Part shown: piece by piece, positions 8,149-16,611 of the stretch | Numbering within the stretch: the stretch's first letter is position 1 | How the letters are laid out: each line of letters starts with the position of its first letter | Source: Mobiluncus porci | GTDB lineage: Bacteria > Actinomycetota > Actinomycetes > Actinomycetales > Actinomycetaceae | Length of the DNA stretch: 64,000 nucleotides | Assembly (NCBI RefSeq): GCF_009695935.1 | Contig: NZ_VUMY01000001.1 | Span: forward strand, 62,001-126,000 | Reading direction: 5' to 3' | Translations under genes and position numbers: made by a program | Notes under the pieces: generated by a model | Database searches by the model: none | Seen by the model: only the letters and a program-made list of their open reading frames with translations | What the model was told of the DNA's origin: nothing

Positions 8149-8978
8149 GCGAACGCACCATCATGGTGTTCAACCACCGTCACCGTCAAGAAGCCATCGA
8201 GACCGCCAACAAGGTCAAGGCTATTCTCGGCGGAGCAGGCATTCGGGTGGTGGATCGCGACAGTGACGAACCCATCGAATTAGTCATCGTTCTTGGTGGG
8301 GACGGCACCATCCTGGAGGCTGCCAACATCGCGCAACGTCAACAAGTGCCGGTTGTGGGAGTGAATCTCGGACACGTCGGTTTTCTTGCCGAAGCCGAAC
8401 AGGAAAACCTGGAGGACCTTTGTAAACGGGTTATCAACGGCGACTATGAAGTTGACCGGAGAATGTGCATTGACGTAGAAGTACGGAGGCCTTCCGGGAC
8501 TGTCGAATCGGAGTGGGCCGCCAACGATATCGCGGTTCTCTCCACTGACCGAGGGCATCCGGCGTTGCTGGCTTTCGGCGTGGACGGCGAGGCAGTGAGC
8601 GAATACGGCGCGGACGGGCTCATTGTTTCTACCCCGACAGGATCCACTGCCTATAACTTTTCCGTAGGTGGACCAGTGGTGTGGCCCGACGTGAAAGCCT
8701 TGGTTTTGTCCCCGCTGGCGGCGCACGGGTTGTTCACGCGGTCGCTGGTGTTGGGGCCGTCTTCGGTTTTAGAGATTCAAGTTCTGCCCAATCAGGTCCA
8801 GGACTGTGAAGTGTGGGCCGATGGCCGCCGGGTTTTGAAAGCCCCGCCCGGATCTTCCATCAGGGTCACCAAGTCGGAATCCGATATGCAGTTGGCGCGG
8901 CTGATTTCCCAGCCTTTCTCGGCGCGTTTGGTGAAGAAGTTCGATCTACCTGTCGAAGGATGGCGCAGGCGGAAATGA
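8145..8978 (+). CDS. nadK: NAD kinase
   Basis: NadK phosphorylates NAD to NADP. The start chosen is the GTG at 8145 overlapping the preceding stop, with GAGAGGAG upstream. It gives 277 residues, normal for the family; an upstream ATG at 8049 would add 32 residues in a region already coding for the small gene. Diagnostic motifs are VIVLGGDGTILEAANIA (the GGDGT nucleotide loop), GVNLGHVGFLAE, LIVSTPTGSTAYNFSVGGPV and LSPLAAHGLFTRSLVLG. The stop overlaps the recN start by 4 nt. Confidence 0.95.
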   Translation: MSERTIMVFNHRHRQEAIETANKVKAILGGAGIRVVDRDSDEPIELVIVLGGDGTILEAANIAQRQQVPVVGVNLGHVGFLAEAEQENLEDLCKRVINGDYEVDRRMCIDVEVRRPSGTVESEWAANDIAVLSTDRGHPALLAFGVDGEAVSEYGADGLIVSTPTGSTAYNFSVGGPVVWPDVKALVLSPLAAHGLFTRSLVLGPSSVLEIQVLPNQVQDCEVWADGRRVLKAPPGSSIRVTKSESDMQLARLISQPFSARLVKKFDLPVEGWRRRK

Positions 8979-10747
8979 TTGAATCTCTAAGAATCGAGAA
9001 TCTCGGCACTATAAGCCACGCCGAGCTAGTGTTTTCTCCCGGTTTTACAGTTATCACCGGCGAGACCGGAGCGGGAAAAACCATGCTCTTGAATTCTTTG
9101 AACTGGCTTTTGGGGGAGAAACCGCGTGCCTCCTTGGTGTCCGCCGGAACTACCCAGGCGGTGGTGGAAGGAACTTTCCTCGTTGACGTGACCGCGGGTG
9201 CGGTGGTGGAAGAAGCCGGTGGGGTCGTGGAAGACGGCGCTGTTGAGGCCGCGCGGGTCGTACCAGCAAAGTCGCGTTCGCGGGCACATCTCGGAGGACG
9301 CACTGTTCCGGCCGCCACTTTGAGCGAGTTCGGAGCCGATCTAGTGTCGGTTCACGGTCAAGCCTCGCAAGGAAGACTCCGCAGCGAGAAGGCACAGCGT
9401 GAGGCTTTGGATGCTTTCGGAGGGAAGTCCCATCAGTCAGCTCTCGGGACTTACCGCGAGTGTTGGCAGGAGTGGACGGAGACGAAACGCAGTTACGAGG
9501 AGTGGGAAGCCAGCCGGGATAAACGCGAACAACGCCGCGAAGAGCTCGCCAACCTCTCCCAGATTTTTGAGACGCTCCAACCCGAGGACGGCGAGTTTAG
9601 TGAACTCACGGCGAAAGTTGCGCGTCTTTCCAATGTGGAGAGCCTGCGGGAAAACGCCGCTTTCGCCTTGGGGGCTTTGGACAGTGAAACCGAGGGCCAA
9701 CCGGGGGCGAACGAACTGGTGGCAGCGGCTTCGCGGGCTTTGGAAAAGGCCTCGCGGGAGGATGCCTCCTTGGAAGATATCGCCACGACCGTTTCTGGAG
9801 CCGGTTACGCTTTGGCTGATGCGGCCCGTGAACTCGGGGTGTACTTGCAGGATCTGAATGCAGATCCCGAGGCGCTGCAAGCGGCGCTTACCCGTCGCGC
9901 GGCTTTTACTGATTTGAGCCTGAAAGTAGCAGAAGAACCGGACCAGCTCGGAACCGTGTGGCAAGACGTTGACCGGGAACTGGCGGGGCTACAAGGCGGA
10001 GAAGATCGCCTCGAAGAGTTGAAAGCAAAACTGGAAGCAGACGCCCAGATGCTTAGTTCGGCGGGGAAAACCTTACACCAAGAGCGCCTAGAAACCGCGG
10101 AAACACTTTCGGAAGCGATCAATGCCGAGCTCAAAGGCCTCGATATGCCAGACACCAGGGTCGAAATCTCGGTCGAAGCCGGAGAGCCTGTGCCCTCGGG
10201 AGCGGATAGTGTGAAGTTCTTATTAAAGCCGCATCCGAAGGCTCCGGTCTTGCCCTTAGCCGAGGCGGCTTCGGGCGGGGAGCTCTCTAGGATCATGTTG
10301 GCTTTGGAAGTGAGTTTGGCTACGCCGCCGGTTTCGCCCTCGGCTTCAGCCAAAAAATCCGCCCGCGCGGGCTCGAGTCGTGTTGCCTCCACGGACACTG
10401 GCGGTGCGGGTAGCGGTGGTGAGACCGAGCGACGGACTTTTATCTTCGATGAGGTAGACGCCGGAATCGGGGGACAAGCCGGTATCGAAGTCGGAAAACG
10501 TCTCGCGAGGCTCGCCAAGGACTTTCAGGTCATTGTGGTCACCCACCTAGCTCAGGTCGCGGCCTTTGCTGACCTCCAGATTCAAGTCAGTAAATCCAAA
10601 GGTGAAAGCATCATTGCTCCCCTCGAACCGGAGGCCCGCCGCGAAGAACTCGCCCGCATGATTTCTGGAAATATACTGACAGAAACGGCTTTACAGCACG
10701 CCGATGAGCTCCTGGAACTCGCGGGCGTGGGACAATCGGAGATGTGA
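8975..10747 (+). CDS. recN: DNA repair protein RecN
   Basis: RecN is an SMC-like ATPase acting in double-strand-break repair. Starting at the ATG at 8975 (ATGA overlap with nadK), the product begins MIESLRIENLGTISHAEL, the standard RecN N-terminus, and is 590 residues long. Walker A is GETGAGKTMLLNSL (about residues 30-43). The centre is helical coiled coil (about 150-360). The C-terminal half has the signature ASGGELSRIMLALE and Walker B FIFDEVDAGIGGQAG, with VVTHLAQVAAFAD following. An unusual Ala/Ser-rich insert of about 45 residues (PPVSPSASAKKSARAGSS region) sits between signature and Walker B. Confidence 0.95.
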   Translation: MIESLRIENLGTISHAELVFSPGFTVITGETGAGKTMLLNSLNWLLGEKPRASLVSAGTTQAVVEGTFLVDVTAGAVVEEAGGVVEDGAVEAARVVPAKSRSRAHLGGRTVPAATLSEFGADLVSVHGQASQGRLRSEKAQREALDAFGGKSHQSALGTYRECWQEWTETKRSYEEWEASRDKREQRREELANLSQIFETLQPEDGEFSELTAKVARLSNVESLRENAAFALGALDSETEGQPGANELVAAASRALEKASREDASLEDIATTVSGAGYALADAARELGVYLQDLNADPEALQAALTRRAAFTDLSLKVAEEPDQLGTVWQDVDRELAGLQGGEDRLEELKAKLEADAQMLSSAGKTLHQERLETAETLSEAINAELKGLDMPDTRVEISVEAGEPVPSGADSVKFLLKPHPKAPVLPLAEAASGGELSRIMLALEVSLATPPVSPSASAKKSARAGSSRVASTDTGGAGSGGETERRTFIFDEVDAGIGGQAGIEVGKRLARLAKDFQVIVVTHLAQVAAFADLQIQVSKSKGESIIAPLEPEARREELARMISGNILTETALQHADELLELAGVGQSEM

Positions 10748-11916
10748 GTCCATTGTTTTCTCGTAAACGTCAAGAATCTTCCGCCTCCACCGGAGTGGTG
10801 CGGGTTGATAGTCGCACTAAAAATCTCGTGAAAAGACTTCACCCCGGGGAAATCGCGGTGATTTCGCATCTGGATTTGGATTGGGTGGCCGCAGAATCCC
10901 TCGTGGAGAAGCGACCGGCAGCGGTTTTGAACGCCCAACAATCGACTTCGGGACGTTACCCGAACCAGGGGCCGAAACTCCTGTTAGATGCGGGGATCCC
11001 GCTAATTGACGATCTCGGAACCGATGTGATGAGTCTCAAAGAGGGACAAATCGTAGAAATCCGCGGAAACCAGGTTTTCCGCGGTGACAAACTTGTGGCG
11101 GAGGGCGTACGGCAAACCCAGGAGACTAACGCCGCGAATATGGAAGCCGCTAAGGCCTCTCTCGGGGTGCAAATTGAGGCGTTTACTGCCAACACGATGG
11201 AATATTTGCGTCGCGAACGCGACCTGTTGCTGGATTCGGTCGGGGTTCCCGATTTGAAAACGAAACTGGCGGGACGCCAAGTTTTGATGGTGGTGCGCGG
11301 ATACAACTACAAAGAGGACTTGCAGACCTTGCGCCCCTATATTCGCGAATACCGACCGATTCTTATCGGTGTCGATGGTGGAGCGGATGCTCTGTTGGAA
11401 AACGGATACAAGCCCGACATGATTGTGGGGGACATGGACTCAGTTTCCGATGCCGCTTTGAAGAGCGGGGCAGAAATAGTGGTTCATGCCTATACGAACG
11501 GGAAAGCCCCGGGGCTCGCCCGTGTCCAGGAACTCGGCGTGGACTATGTGGTTTTCCCGACTACCGGCACTTCCGAAGATATCACGATGCTCCTCGCCGA
11601 TGAAAAAGGCGCGGATCTGATTGTGGCTCTCGGAACCCACGCCACCCTGGTGGAGTTCCTCGACAAAGGGCGTGCCGGAATGTCTTCCACTTTCCTGACT
11701 CGCTTGAAAGTTGGAGGGAAACTTGTTGACGCCAAGGGAGTTTCGAAACTCTACCGCCCCCGCATCACAAACTCCCAGGTCGGTGTCATGATGATAGCGG
11801 GTCTCGCGGCTTTAGTAGCGGCGCTCGGGGCGACTGCGGCGGGACAGACTTTCCTCGGAATCGTGGCGGCGAATCTTGACGCTTGGTGGCAAAGTTTAAG
11901 GACAATAGTCGGCTAG
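10744..11916 (+). CDS. steA: SteA-like putative cytokinetic ring/thiamin pyrophosphokinase-fold membrane protein
   Basis: The 390-residue product starts at a GTG overlapping the recN stop. The fold carries thiamin-pyrophosphokinase-like segments: LIGVDGGADALLENGYKPDMIVGDMDSVSD and TGTSEDITMLLADEKGADLIV. The C-terminus has one hydrophobic helix (about residues 345-375: GVMMIAGLAALVAALGAT). In Corynebacterium the homologous membrane protein SteA acts with its neighbour SteB in cell division; in M. tuberculosis it is Rv1697. The neighbouring MctB/SteB-like gene supports the pairing. There is no evidence that it makes thiamin diphosphate. Confidence 0.8.
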   Translation: MSPLFSRKRQESSASTGVVRVDSRTKNLVKRLHPGEIAVISHLDLDWVAAESLVEKRPAAVLNAQQSTSGRYPNQGPKLLLDAGIPLIDDLGTDVMSLKEGQIVEIRGNQVFRGDKLVAEGVRQTQETNAANMEAAKASLGVQIEAFTANTMEYLRRERDLLLDSVGVPDLKTKLAGRQVLMVVRGYNYKEDLQTLRPYIREYRPILIGVDGGADALLENGYKPDMIVGDMDSVSDAALKSGAEIVVHAYTNGKAPGLARVQELGVDYVVFPTTGTSEDITMLLADEKGADLIVALGTHATLVEFLDKGRAGMSSTFLTRLKVGGKLVDAKGVSKLYRPRITNSQVGVMMIAGLAALVAALGATAAGQTFLGIVAANLDAWWQSLRTIVG

Positions 11917-11942
11917 GCTGAGTTTAATTGAAAGGCTCATTC

Positions 11943-13001
11943 ATGATTGATTTTCGTTATCATCTCGTATCACTGGTGGCGGTGTTTCTCGCCCTGGCGG
12001 TAGGCATTGTGCTGGGGGCAGGCCCGCTGGCCCAGCCCATTGGCGACACTTTAACCGGACAGGTCGATAAGCTCCGTGAAGACCGCAACGCTTTGAGTAA
12101 CCAACTTACGGAAACCAAGGCCAAGCTCGCCACGAGTGACAAGGTCGGCGAACAGTTTGCGGGACGAATCTTCAACAATGTGCTGTCCGGGGTGCAGGTG
12201 GCTCTGGTGGTTCTTCCCGGGGCAGACGGGGAGGACGTCAAGAATGTTTCCGCGAAACTTGGCCAAGCCGGCGGGGCGGTTTCGGCGCAGGTGAACTTGC
12301 GGCCAGAATTTTTCTCCGCGGATAAAAAAGCCTACCGTGAGGCGCTATCAGGCCAAATCACCCAATATCTTGATGACCCCACTCGCGCCACCACTCCGGA
12401 AACGACCTTGGCTGCCGCTGTGGGCCAACTCGTTTTCGTGGGTCAAAACGAGGCCCTCACCGGCATCCTGACCGTAGCGGACACGCCCCTTCTCCAGGTC
12501 ACCGCCCCCGCCGAGGCTCCAGCCCGGATTGCGGTCATTGTGGGACCTCGCACTTCGAAGGCCACTCCATCCCAGTCGGAACCTACGGACAAAACTAAAC
12601 CGGCGGCTACCCCCGAATCCGCCTATCTCGAATTTGCTCGTACCCTGAATTCTTTCGCGGGCGGAGCCGTAGTTTTCGGGGCGGCCGCGACAATCACCGA
12701 CCTGGTTTCGGTGATTCGGGTGGATCCCAATCCAGTTTCAACGGTGGATGGTATCGGCTCTGAATCTGCTCTCCTCACGTTGCCGTTTGCGCTGGTGGCA
12801 ACCATCAACGGGACGGTCGGGGCCTGGGGTAGTGGACAGGGTGCCTCCGCTTTGGTGCCCCCGCTCAATCTCACGGTGAATCCGGCAGAACCTCCGGCTC
12901 AGCCTTCTCAGCCTTCTCAGCCGGCACAACCCGCTCCGCCCGCCCCGGCAGCTCCGGGCGCGAGTCAGCCGCCTGCCGGACAAGCGCCGCCGGCGGCTTA
13001 A
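11943..13001 (+). CDS. MctB/SteB-like copper transporter-family protein
   Basis: Starting at the ATG at 11943 (AAAGG upstream) the product begins MIDFRYHLVSLVAVFLALAV and continues with GIVLGAGPL. This is the conserved N-terminal membrane anchor of the family that includes MctB (Rv1698, linked to copper tolerance and outer-membrane passage) and corynebacterial SteB. A coiled-coil stretch follows (about residues 35-65), then an alpha/beta extracytoplasmic domain. The last 45 residues are a Pro/Ala/Gln tail, probably disordered. It sits 26 nt after steA. The transporter name comes from mycobacteria; a structural role with SteA in division is equally possible. Confidence 0.75.
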   Translation: MIDFRYHLVSLVAVFLALAVGIVLGAGPLAQPIGDTLTGQVDKLREDRNALSNQLTETKAKLATSDKVGEQFAGRIFNNVLSGVQVALVVLPGADGEDVKNVSAKLGQAGGAVSAQVNLRPEFFSADKKAYREALSGQITQYLDDPTRATTPETTLAAAVGQLVFVGQNEALTGILTVADTPLLQVTAPAEAPARIAVIVGPRTSKATPSQSEPTDKTKPAATPESAYLEFARTLNSFAGGAVVFGAAATITDLVSVIRVDPNPVSTVDGIGSESALLTLPFALVATINGTVGAWGSGQGASALVPPLNLTVNPAEPPAQPSQPSQPAQPAPPAPAAPGASQPPAGQAPPAA

Positions 13002-13051
13002 CGCGACTGCCGTGGCAAGTGTTAGGTTACCAGATGAAAGCACGGTGAAAA

Positions 13052-13807
13052 ATGGGATTATCCTTGCAACGCAAAAACTTTCACGGGCGCAAGGTCAGCC
13101 TTCTCGGCGGGTTGGCACTCGGCGCAGTTTTGCCCGTTTGCCAAGCCAAACTTGCCTTTGATCAAAGTGAAGCGGCGGGAGCTCGCGTGGCGGTTGCAGC
13201 TCTAGGCTCTGCCGCAGCCGGTTTTTTCGATGATGCTTCCGACCAAGACACAAAAAACAAAACCACCAAGGGGTTGCGCGGTCATTTCAGCGCTTTGAAA
13301 GAAGGACGGGTAAGCCCCGGTTTAATCAAAATGCTGGCGCTTATCGCGACGGCTTTCTTGGCGACTAAACCTCGACGCGATCTCCTGGATTGGGGCGCGG
13401 AGGCCGGCGTAATTGCGGGGGGAGCCAATTTGTTGAACCTGTTGGATCTGCGACCCGGGCGCGCCCTGAAGGTCGCGGCTCTTGCGGGGATAGCCGGACT
13501 CGTTCCGTCAAAGCACGAAGCTTACCTGCCGCGTACGCGGCGAGTGCTGGTGAATCTCGGAGGAATTGCCGCCTCCCTCCCGACAGATCTTCGCGAAATC
13601 ACCATGCTGGGAGATACCGGCGCCAACGCGCTGGGGGCGGCGGTGGCTGCCACCTGGGTGCAGGGGCGCTCGCGGGGAGTCAAACTGTTGGCGTTAGCAG
13701 TCATCGCCGGTCTCACCTTGGCGAGCGAAAAGGTGAGTTTCTCGAAAATCATCGAAACCACGCCGGCGCTGAAAGCCTTTGACGACTTGGGGAGGCTACC
13801 GGCATGA
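13052..13807 (+). CDS. MraY/WecA-like (GT4) membrane glycosyl-phosphate transferase homologue
   Basis: The 251-residue product has several hydrophobic helices and the key polar loops of polyprenyl-phosphate sugar-1-phosphate transferases. These are FFDDASDQDTKNKTTKGLRGH (like the DD...K...K loop), NLLNLLDLRPGRALK (like the N...NLxDGxDG loop) and MLGDTGANALGA (like the GDTGS loop). It is shorter than MraY (about 320-360 residues), so it may be a divergent or reduced member. Its stop overlaps the start of a MurJ-like flippase, and a glycosyltransferase follows, so the three could make and move a lipid-linked sugar. The substrate and activity are unproven. Confidence 0.65.
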   Translation: MGLSLQRKNFHGRKVSLLGGLALGAVLPVCQAKLAFDQSEAAGARVAVAALGSAAAGFFDDASDQDTKNKTTKGLRGHFSALKEGRVSPGLIKMLALIATAFLATKPRRDLLDWGAEAGVIAGGANLLNLLDLRPGRALKVAALAGIAGLVPSKHEAYLPRTRRVLVNLGGIAASLPTDLREITMLGDTGANALGAAVAATWVQGRSRGVKLLALAVIAGLTLASEKVSFSKIIETTPALKAFDDLGRLPA

Positions 13808-15453
13808 GAGCGAGCCAGAATCCGGCTGCCGCTCTGTTGGGCGCCGCTGGGCTCGTAGCGATTCTCACCCTCATCTCGAGAGTCTTCGGGTTCTTACGTT
13901 GGTTGGCGCAGGCGAGTTGGGTGGGAGCCGGAGAAGTCGGCAATGCCTACGCCTCGGCCAACCAGATTCCCAATGTGATTTTTGAAGTCGTTGTCGGGGG
14001 AGCGCTGGCCTCGGTTACGGTGCCGCTGTTGGCGAAAGCAGTCGCCGCGGAGCGGGCGGAGGAAATCAACCGGATCGCTTCCGCCCTGTTTACTTGGACT
14101 CTCACGATTCTCCTGCCTTTGGGGTTATTGCTGTTCTTGTTGGCCGACCCGATTGCGGCTGTCCTGCCGGAGTCTCGCGGGTCTAACGGAGTCGCCCAAA
14201 ACGCGTTGATGGCACAATTCCTTCGGATCTTTGCCGCCCAGATTCCCCTCTACGGAATCGCGGTGGTGGCGGGAGGTGTTCTCCAAGCGCAGCACCGTTT
14301 TGCCTGGCCCGCTTTGATACCTGCCTTCTCTTCTCTAGTGACTATCGGTGCCTATTGGCTCTACGATGCGTGGTCAGTTTCTAACCCCTTTGATGAACGG
14401 GCAATTAGCGCCCTGGGATGGGGAACCACGCTCGGGGTGGTGGCCTTGAGCCTGCCACTGCTGGTGCCGTTGACGCGGGTCGGGGTACGGCTCAGGCTCA
14501 CCTGGAAAATGCCGCGCGAAAAGTTCCTCAAAGCCCTGGAACTCGGGGGATTCGGTATCGGGGCTCTCGTTGCCGCCCAAGGCTACATGCTGGTGGCGTT
14601 GGGGCTCGCGCGGTGGGGCGGGGAAGTCGGAACCATCAACGTGTTTCAGTATGCCCAAGCCATCTATATGCTGCCCTACGCGCTGTTTACCTTTCCGATA
14701 GCGACAGTGGTTTTCCCCTTGTTGACAAGGGAAAAAGCCACTGGGGAGCGCGGTCATTTTTCGTCCCTGTCGAGCGCGTCGACGGCCTTGGTAGCGGCCT
14801 TGGCGGTTCTCGGAATCGCCGGCCTGTTCGCAGTGGCCTCGGGGATGGCGGCGATTTTTTCCTGGAACCGTCCCATTCCCGGATTGGAACTCGCCATCGT
14901 GGCGATGAGCCCCGCTCTGTTCGGCTATGCCCTGCTCTACCATTTGTCGCGAGTTTTTATTGCTCTGGACCGCGCGGTTCATACGTTTGTCGCAGCGCTT
15001 ATCGGGTGGGGGATTTCGGCTCTGTCCGCCTGGATCCTCATCCTGGTTTTGGCACCGGAGCGGGGCAACGGGTCGGTGACCTTGGCTGCTTTGGGCTTCG
15101 GTCAGGCAATCGGGATGAGCCTCGCGGGACTGTATCTTTTGGTGAGGTGGCGGATCCAGCAAGGTGGGGGCCTGAAAACGGTGCTTTTACCGCTCGTAGT
15201 GACGATTCCCCTCGCCGCCCTGGGCGGGGCCGCCGGCCGTCTGGCCTACGGGGCCGTCGTGACCACGGGGGTTAGCGGCGCTCCGCTGTGGGGGACGCTA
15301 CTTGCGGGAGTCGTGGTGGTGGCGGTGTGCCTGCCGGCAATCTATTTCAGTTCCACAAATTTTCGGGAAGTGGTTCGCGAGGCGCGGCGGGGGAACGATA
15401 ATAAAGAGCAAGGAGGCGTACGTGAAAATCTTGATGATAGTGGGAAAAGCTAG
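13804..15453 (+). CDS. MurJ/MviN-like lipid II flippase family protein
   Basis: The 549-residue polytopic protein has about 14 hydrophobic helices and the MurJ/MviN opening: Ser-Arg-containing TM1 (LTLISRVFGFLRWLAQASWVGAG) and ANQIPNVIFEVVVGGALASVTVPLL. Family members flip lipid-linked peptidoglycan precursors across the membrane. It is coupled by an ATGA overlap to the MraY-like gene and overlaps the start of the next glycosyltransferase by 32 nt. Whether this is the essential MurJ of the organism or a paralogue devoted to another glycan cannot be decided from the window. The genomic position differs from the rpmH-end mviN common in actinobacteria, which hints at a paralogue. Confidence 0.8.
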   Translation: MRASQNPAAALLGAAGLVAILTLISRVFGFLRWLAQASWVGAGEVGNAYASANQIPNVIFEVVVGGALASVTVPLLAKAVAAERAEEINRIASALFTWTLTILLPLGLLLFLLADPIAAVLPESRGSNGVAQNALMAQFLRIFAAQIPLYGIAVVAGGVLQAQHRFAWPALIPAFSSLVTIGAYWLYDAWSVSNPFDERAISALGWGTTLGVVALSLPLLVPLTRVGVRLRLTWKMPREKFLKALELGGFGIGALVAAQGYMLVALGLARWGGEVGTINVFQYAQAIYMLPYALFTFPIATVVFPLLTREKATGERGHFSSLSSASTALVAALAVLGIAGLFAVASGMAAIFSWNRPIPGLELAIVAMSPALFGYALLYHLSRVFIALDRAVHTFVAALIGWGISALSAWILILVLAPERGNGSVTLAALGFGQAIGMSLAGLYLLVRWRIQQGGGLKTVLLPLVVTIPLAALGGAAGRLAYGAVVTTGVSGAPLWGTLLAGVVVVAVCLPAIYFSSTNFREVVREARRGNDNKEQGGVRENLDDSGKS

Positions 15454-16597
15454 CCACTCGATGGGGACTTCGGTCGTCTCGCTTTCTGATGCCTTGGCGA
15501 CGTTGGGGGAGGATGTTTCGGTTATCGCCGAGCCCACCACCGCAAAACGGTTTCGTTTGAAAAATGTTTTGCCACTTTGGCCCGTCCCCACTGGTAAATT
15601 CCACCTGATAGCGAGCAATTTTCGGAGGTTGCGGAGAGCTCGCCAGACGTTGGCTGAGGCGGATGTGGTGCATGTTCACGGTCGGCGTGCGGCCATGTTC
15701 GGAATGTTCCTGACCATATTGATGCGTCCGCGCCCCCCGATTCTGGTGTCGCTGTATGAGGGGGCTGCCGATTTTCACGACACGGTTTTCAATAAACTGT
15801 TTTTCCGCTGGTTAGGGATGCGGGCGAGCCTGATTTCCGGTTCGACCCTCAACTTGACCGCTCGCATCAACGCCCAGATTTCCTCCGATGCTGCGGTCTC
15901 GTTCCTGATTTCCCCGCGAGTGGAGCGGTTGCGGGAAAAACCGCTCGCCAACCGGAAAGAACGCGTGGAAAAATGGGAAAAACTCGCGAAAAAAGAACGG
16001 CTGAAAAACCGCGGGCAGCTCGTGTTGGCGATCGGAACCATTGAACCAGAGAAACGCCTGGATCTGTTCGTGAAAGCCATGGAACACGTGACCTATCCGG
16101 CCACGGCCGTGGTCATTGGGGACGGGGATCCCCAGCTTCTCGCCCAGTTGCGTTCTCTCGGGGCCGATGCTCAAGTCTCTTTCCTGGGGTGGCGCAAGGA
16201 CCTGGAAACTTGGTATGAGGCGGCGAGTGTCCTCGTAGTGACCTCTGAGTGGGAATCCCGCGGTTTCGTGACCCAGGAGGCGATGACTTTAGGTCTTCCG
16301 GTGGTGGCGCAACCGGTAGGGAGACTGCGCGATATTCTCATGAGTCCCGAAGCCGCCGCGCGTCCTGCTTCGCGACACGCCGATGAATTTACTGGCGACG
16401 TCGGAGTGGGAGCCCTCTTGGTGAACGCCGCAAATCCCGAGCAAACTGCCGCAGCCATCACGAAGCTACTGTCGAATCCGGGAATCTGGTACGAGAAACA
16501 AGAAGCCGCTCGGAAACGTGCCCTGACCTGGCCAACCATGTCGGATGTGGCTCAGAAATGGCTGAATTTCTATGAGGCAGCAAAGAACCCAAGCTGA
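15422..16597 (+). CDS. GT4-type (GT-B) glycosyltransferase
   Basis: The start is the GTG at 15422, with AAGGAGG 7 nt upstream; the product is 391 residues. The N-lobe begins KILMIVGKASHSMGTSVVSL and has DVVHVHGRRAAMFG. The C-lobe has the retaining GT-B marks LAIGTIEPEKRLDLFVKAMEHV and the nucleotide-sugar segment WESRGFVTQEAMTLGLPVVA (ExxxxxxxE pattern). No membrane helix is seen, so it should be cytoplasmic. It ends 14 nt before pyrG. Residues about 48-60 (LPLWPVPTGK) are encoded by a copy of a dispersed repeat also found after the SUF operon. The acceptor may be the lipid product of the two upstream genes. Confidence 0.8.
   Translation: MKILMIVGKASHSMGTSVVSLSDALATLGEDVSVIAEPTTAKRFRLKNVLPLWPVPTGKFHLIASNFRRLRRARQTLAEADVVHVHGRRAAMFGMFLTILMRPRPPILVSLYEGAADFHDTVFNKLFFRWLGMRASLISGSTLNLTARINAQISSDAAVSFLISPRVERLREKPLANRKERVEKWEKLAKKERLKNRGQLVLAIGTIEPEKRLDLFVKAMEHVTYPATAVVIGDGDPQLLAQLRSLGADAQVSFLGWRKDLETWYEAASVLVVTSEWESRGFVTQEAMTLGLPVVAQPVGRLRDILMSPEAAARPASRHADEFTGDVGVGALLVNAANPEQTAAAITKLLSNPGIWYEKQEAARKRALTWPTMSDVAQKWLNFYEAAKNPS
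15576..15599 (+). repeat. Copy of a 24-nt dispersed repeat inside a glycosyltransferase gene
   Basis: These 24 nt are identical, in opposite orientation, to positions 36939-36962, which form part of the long hairpin after the SUF operon. Similarity continues imperfectly for a few nt on both sides. A 24-nt perfect match is not expected by chance in 64 kb. In this copy the repeat is read in frame as part of LWPVPTGK. Confidence 0.75.
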
Positions 16598-16611
16598 TAT
16601 GATGGAACTCC

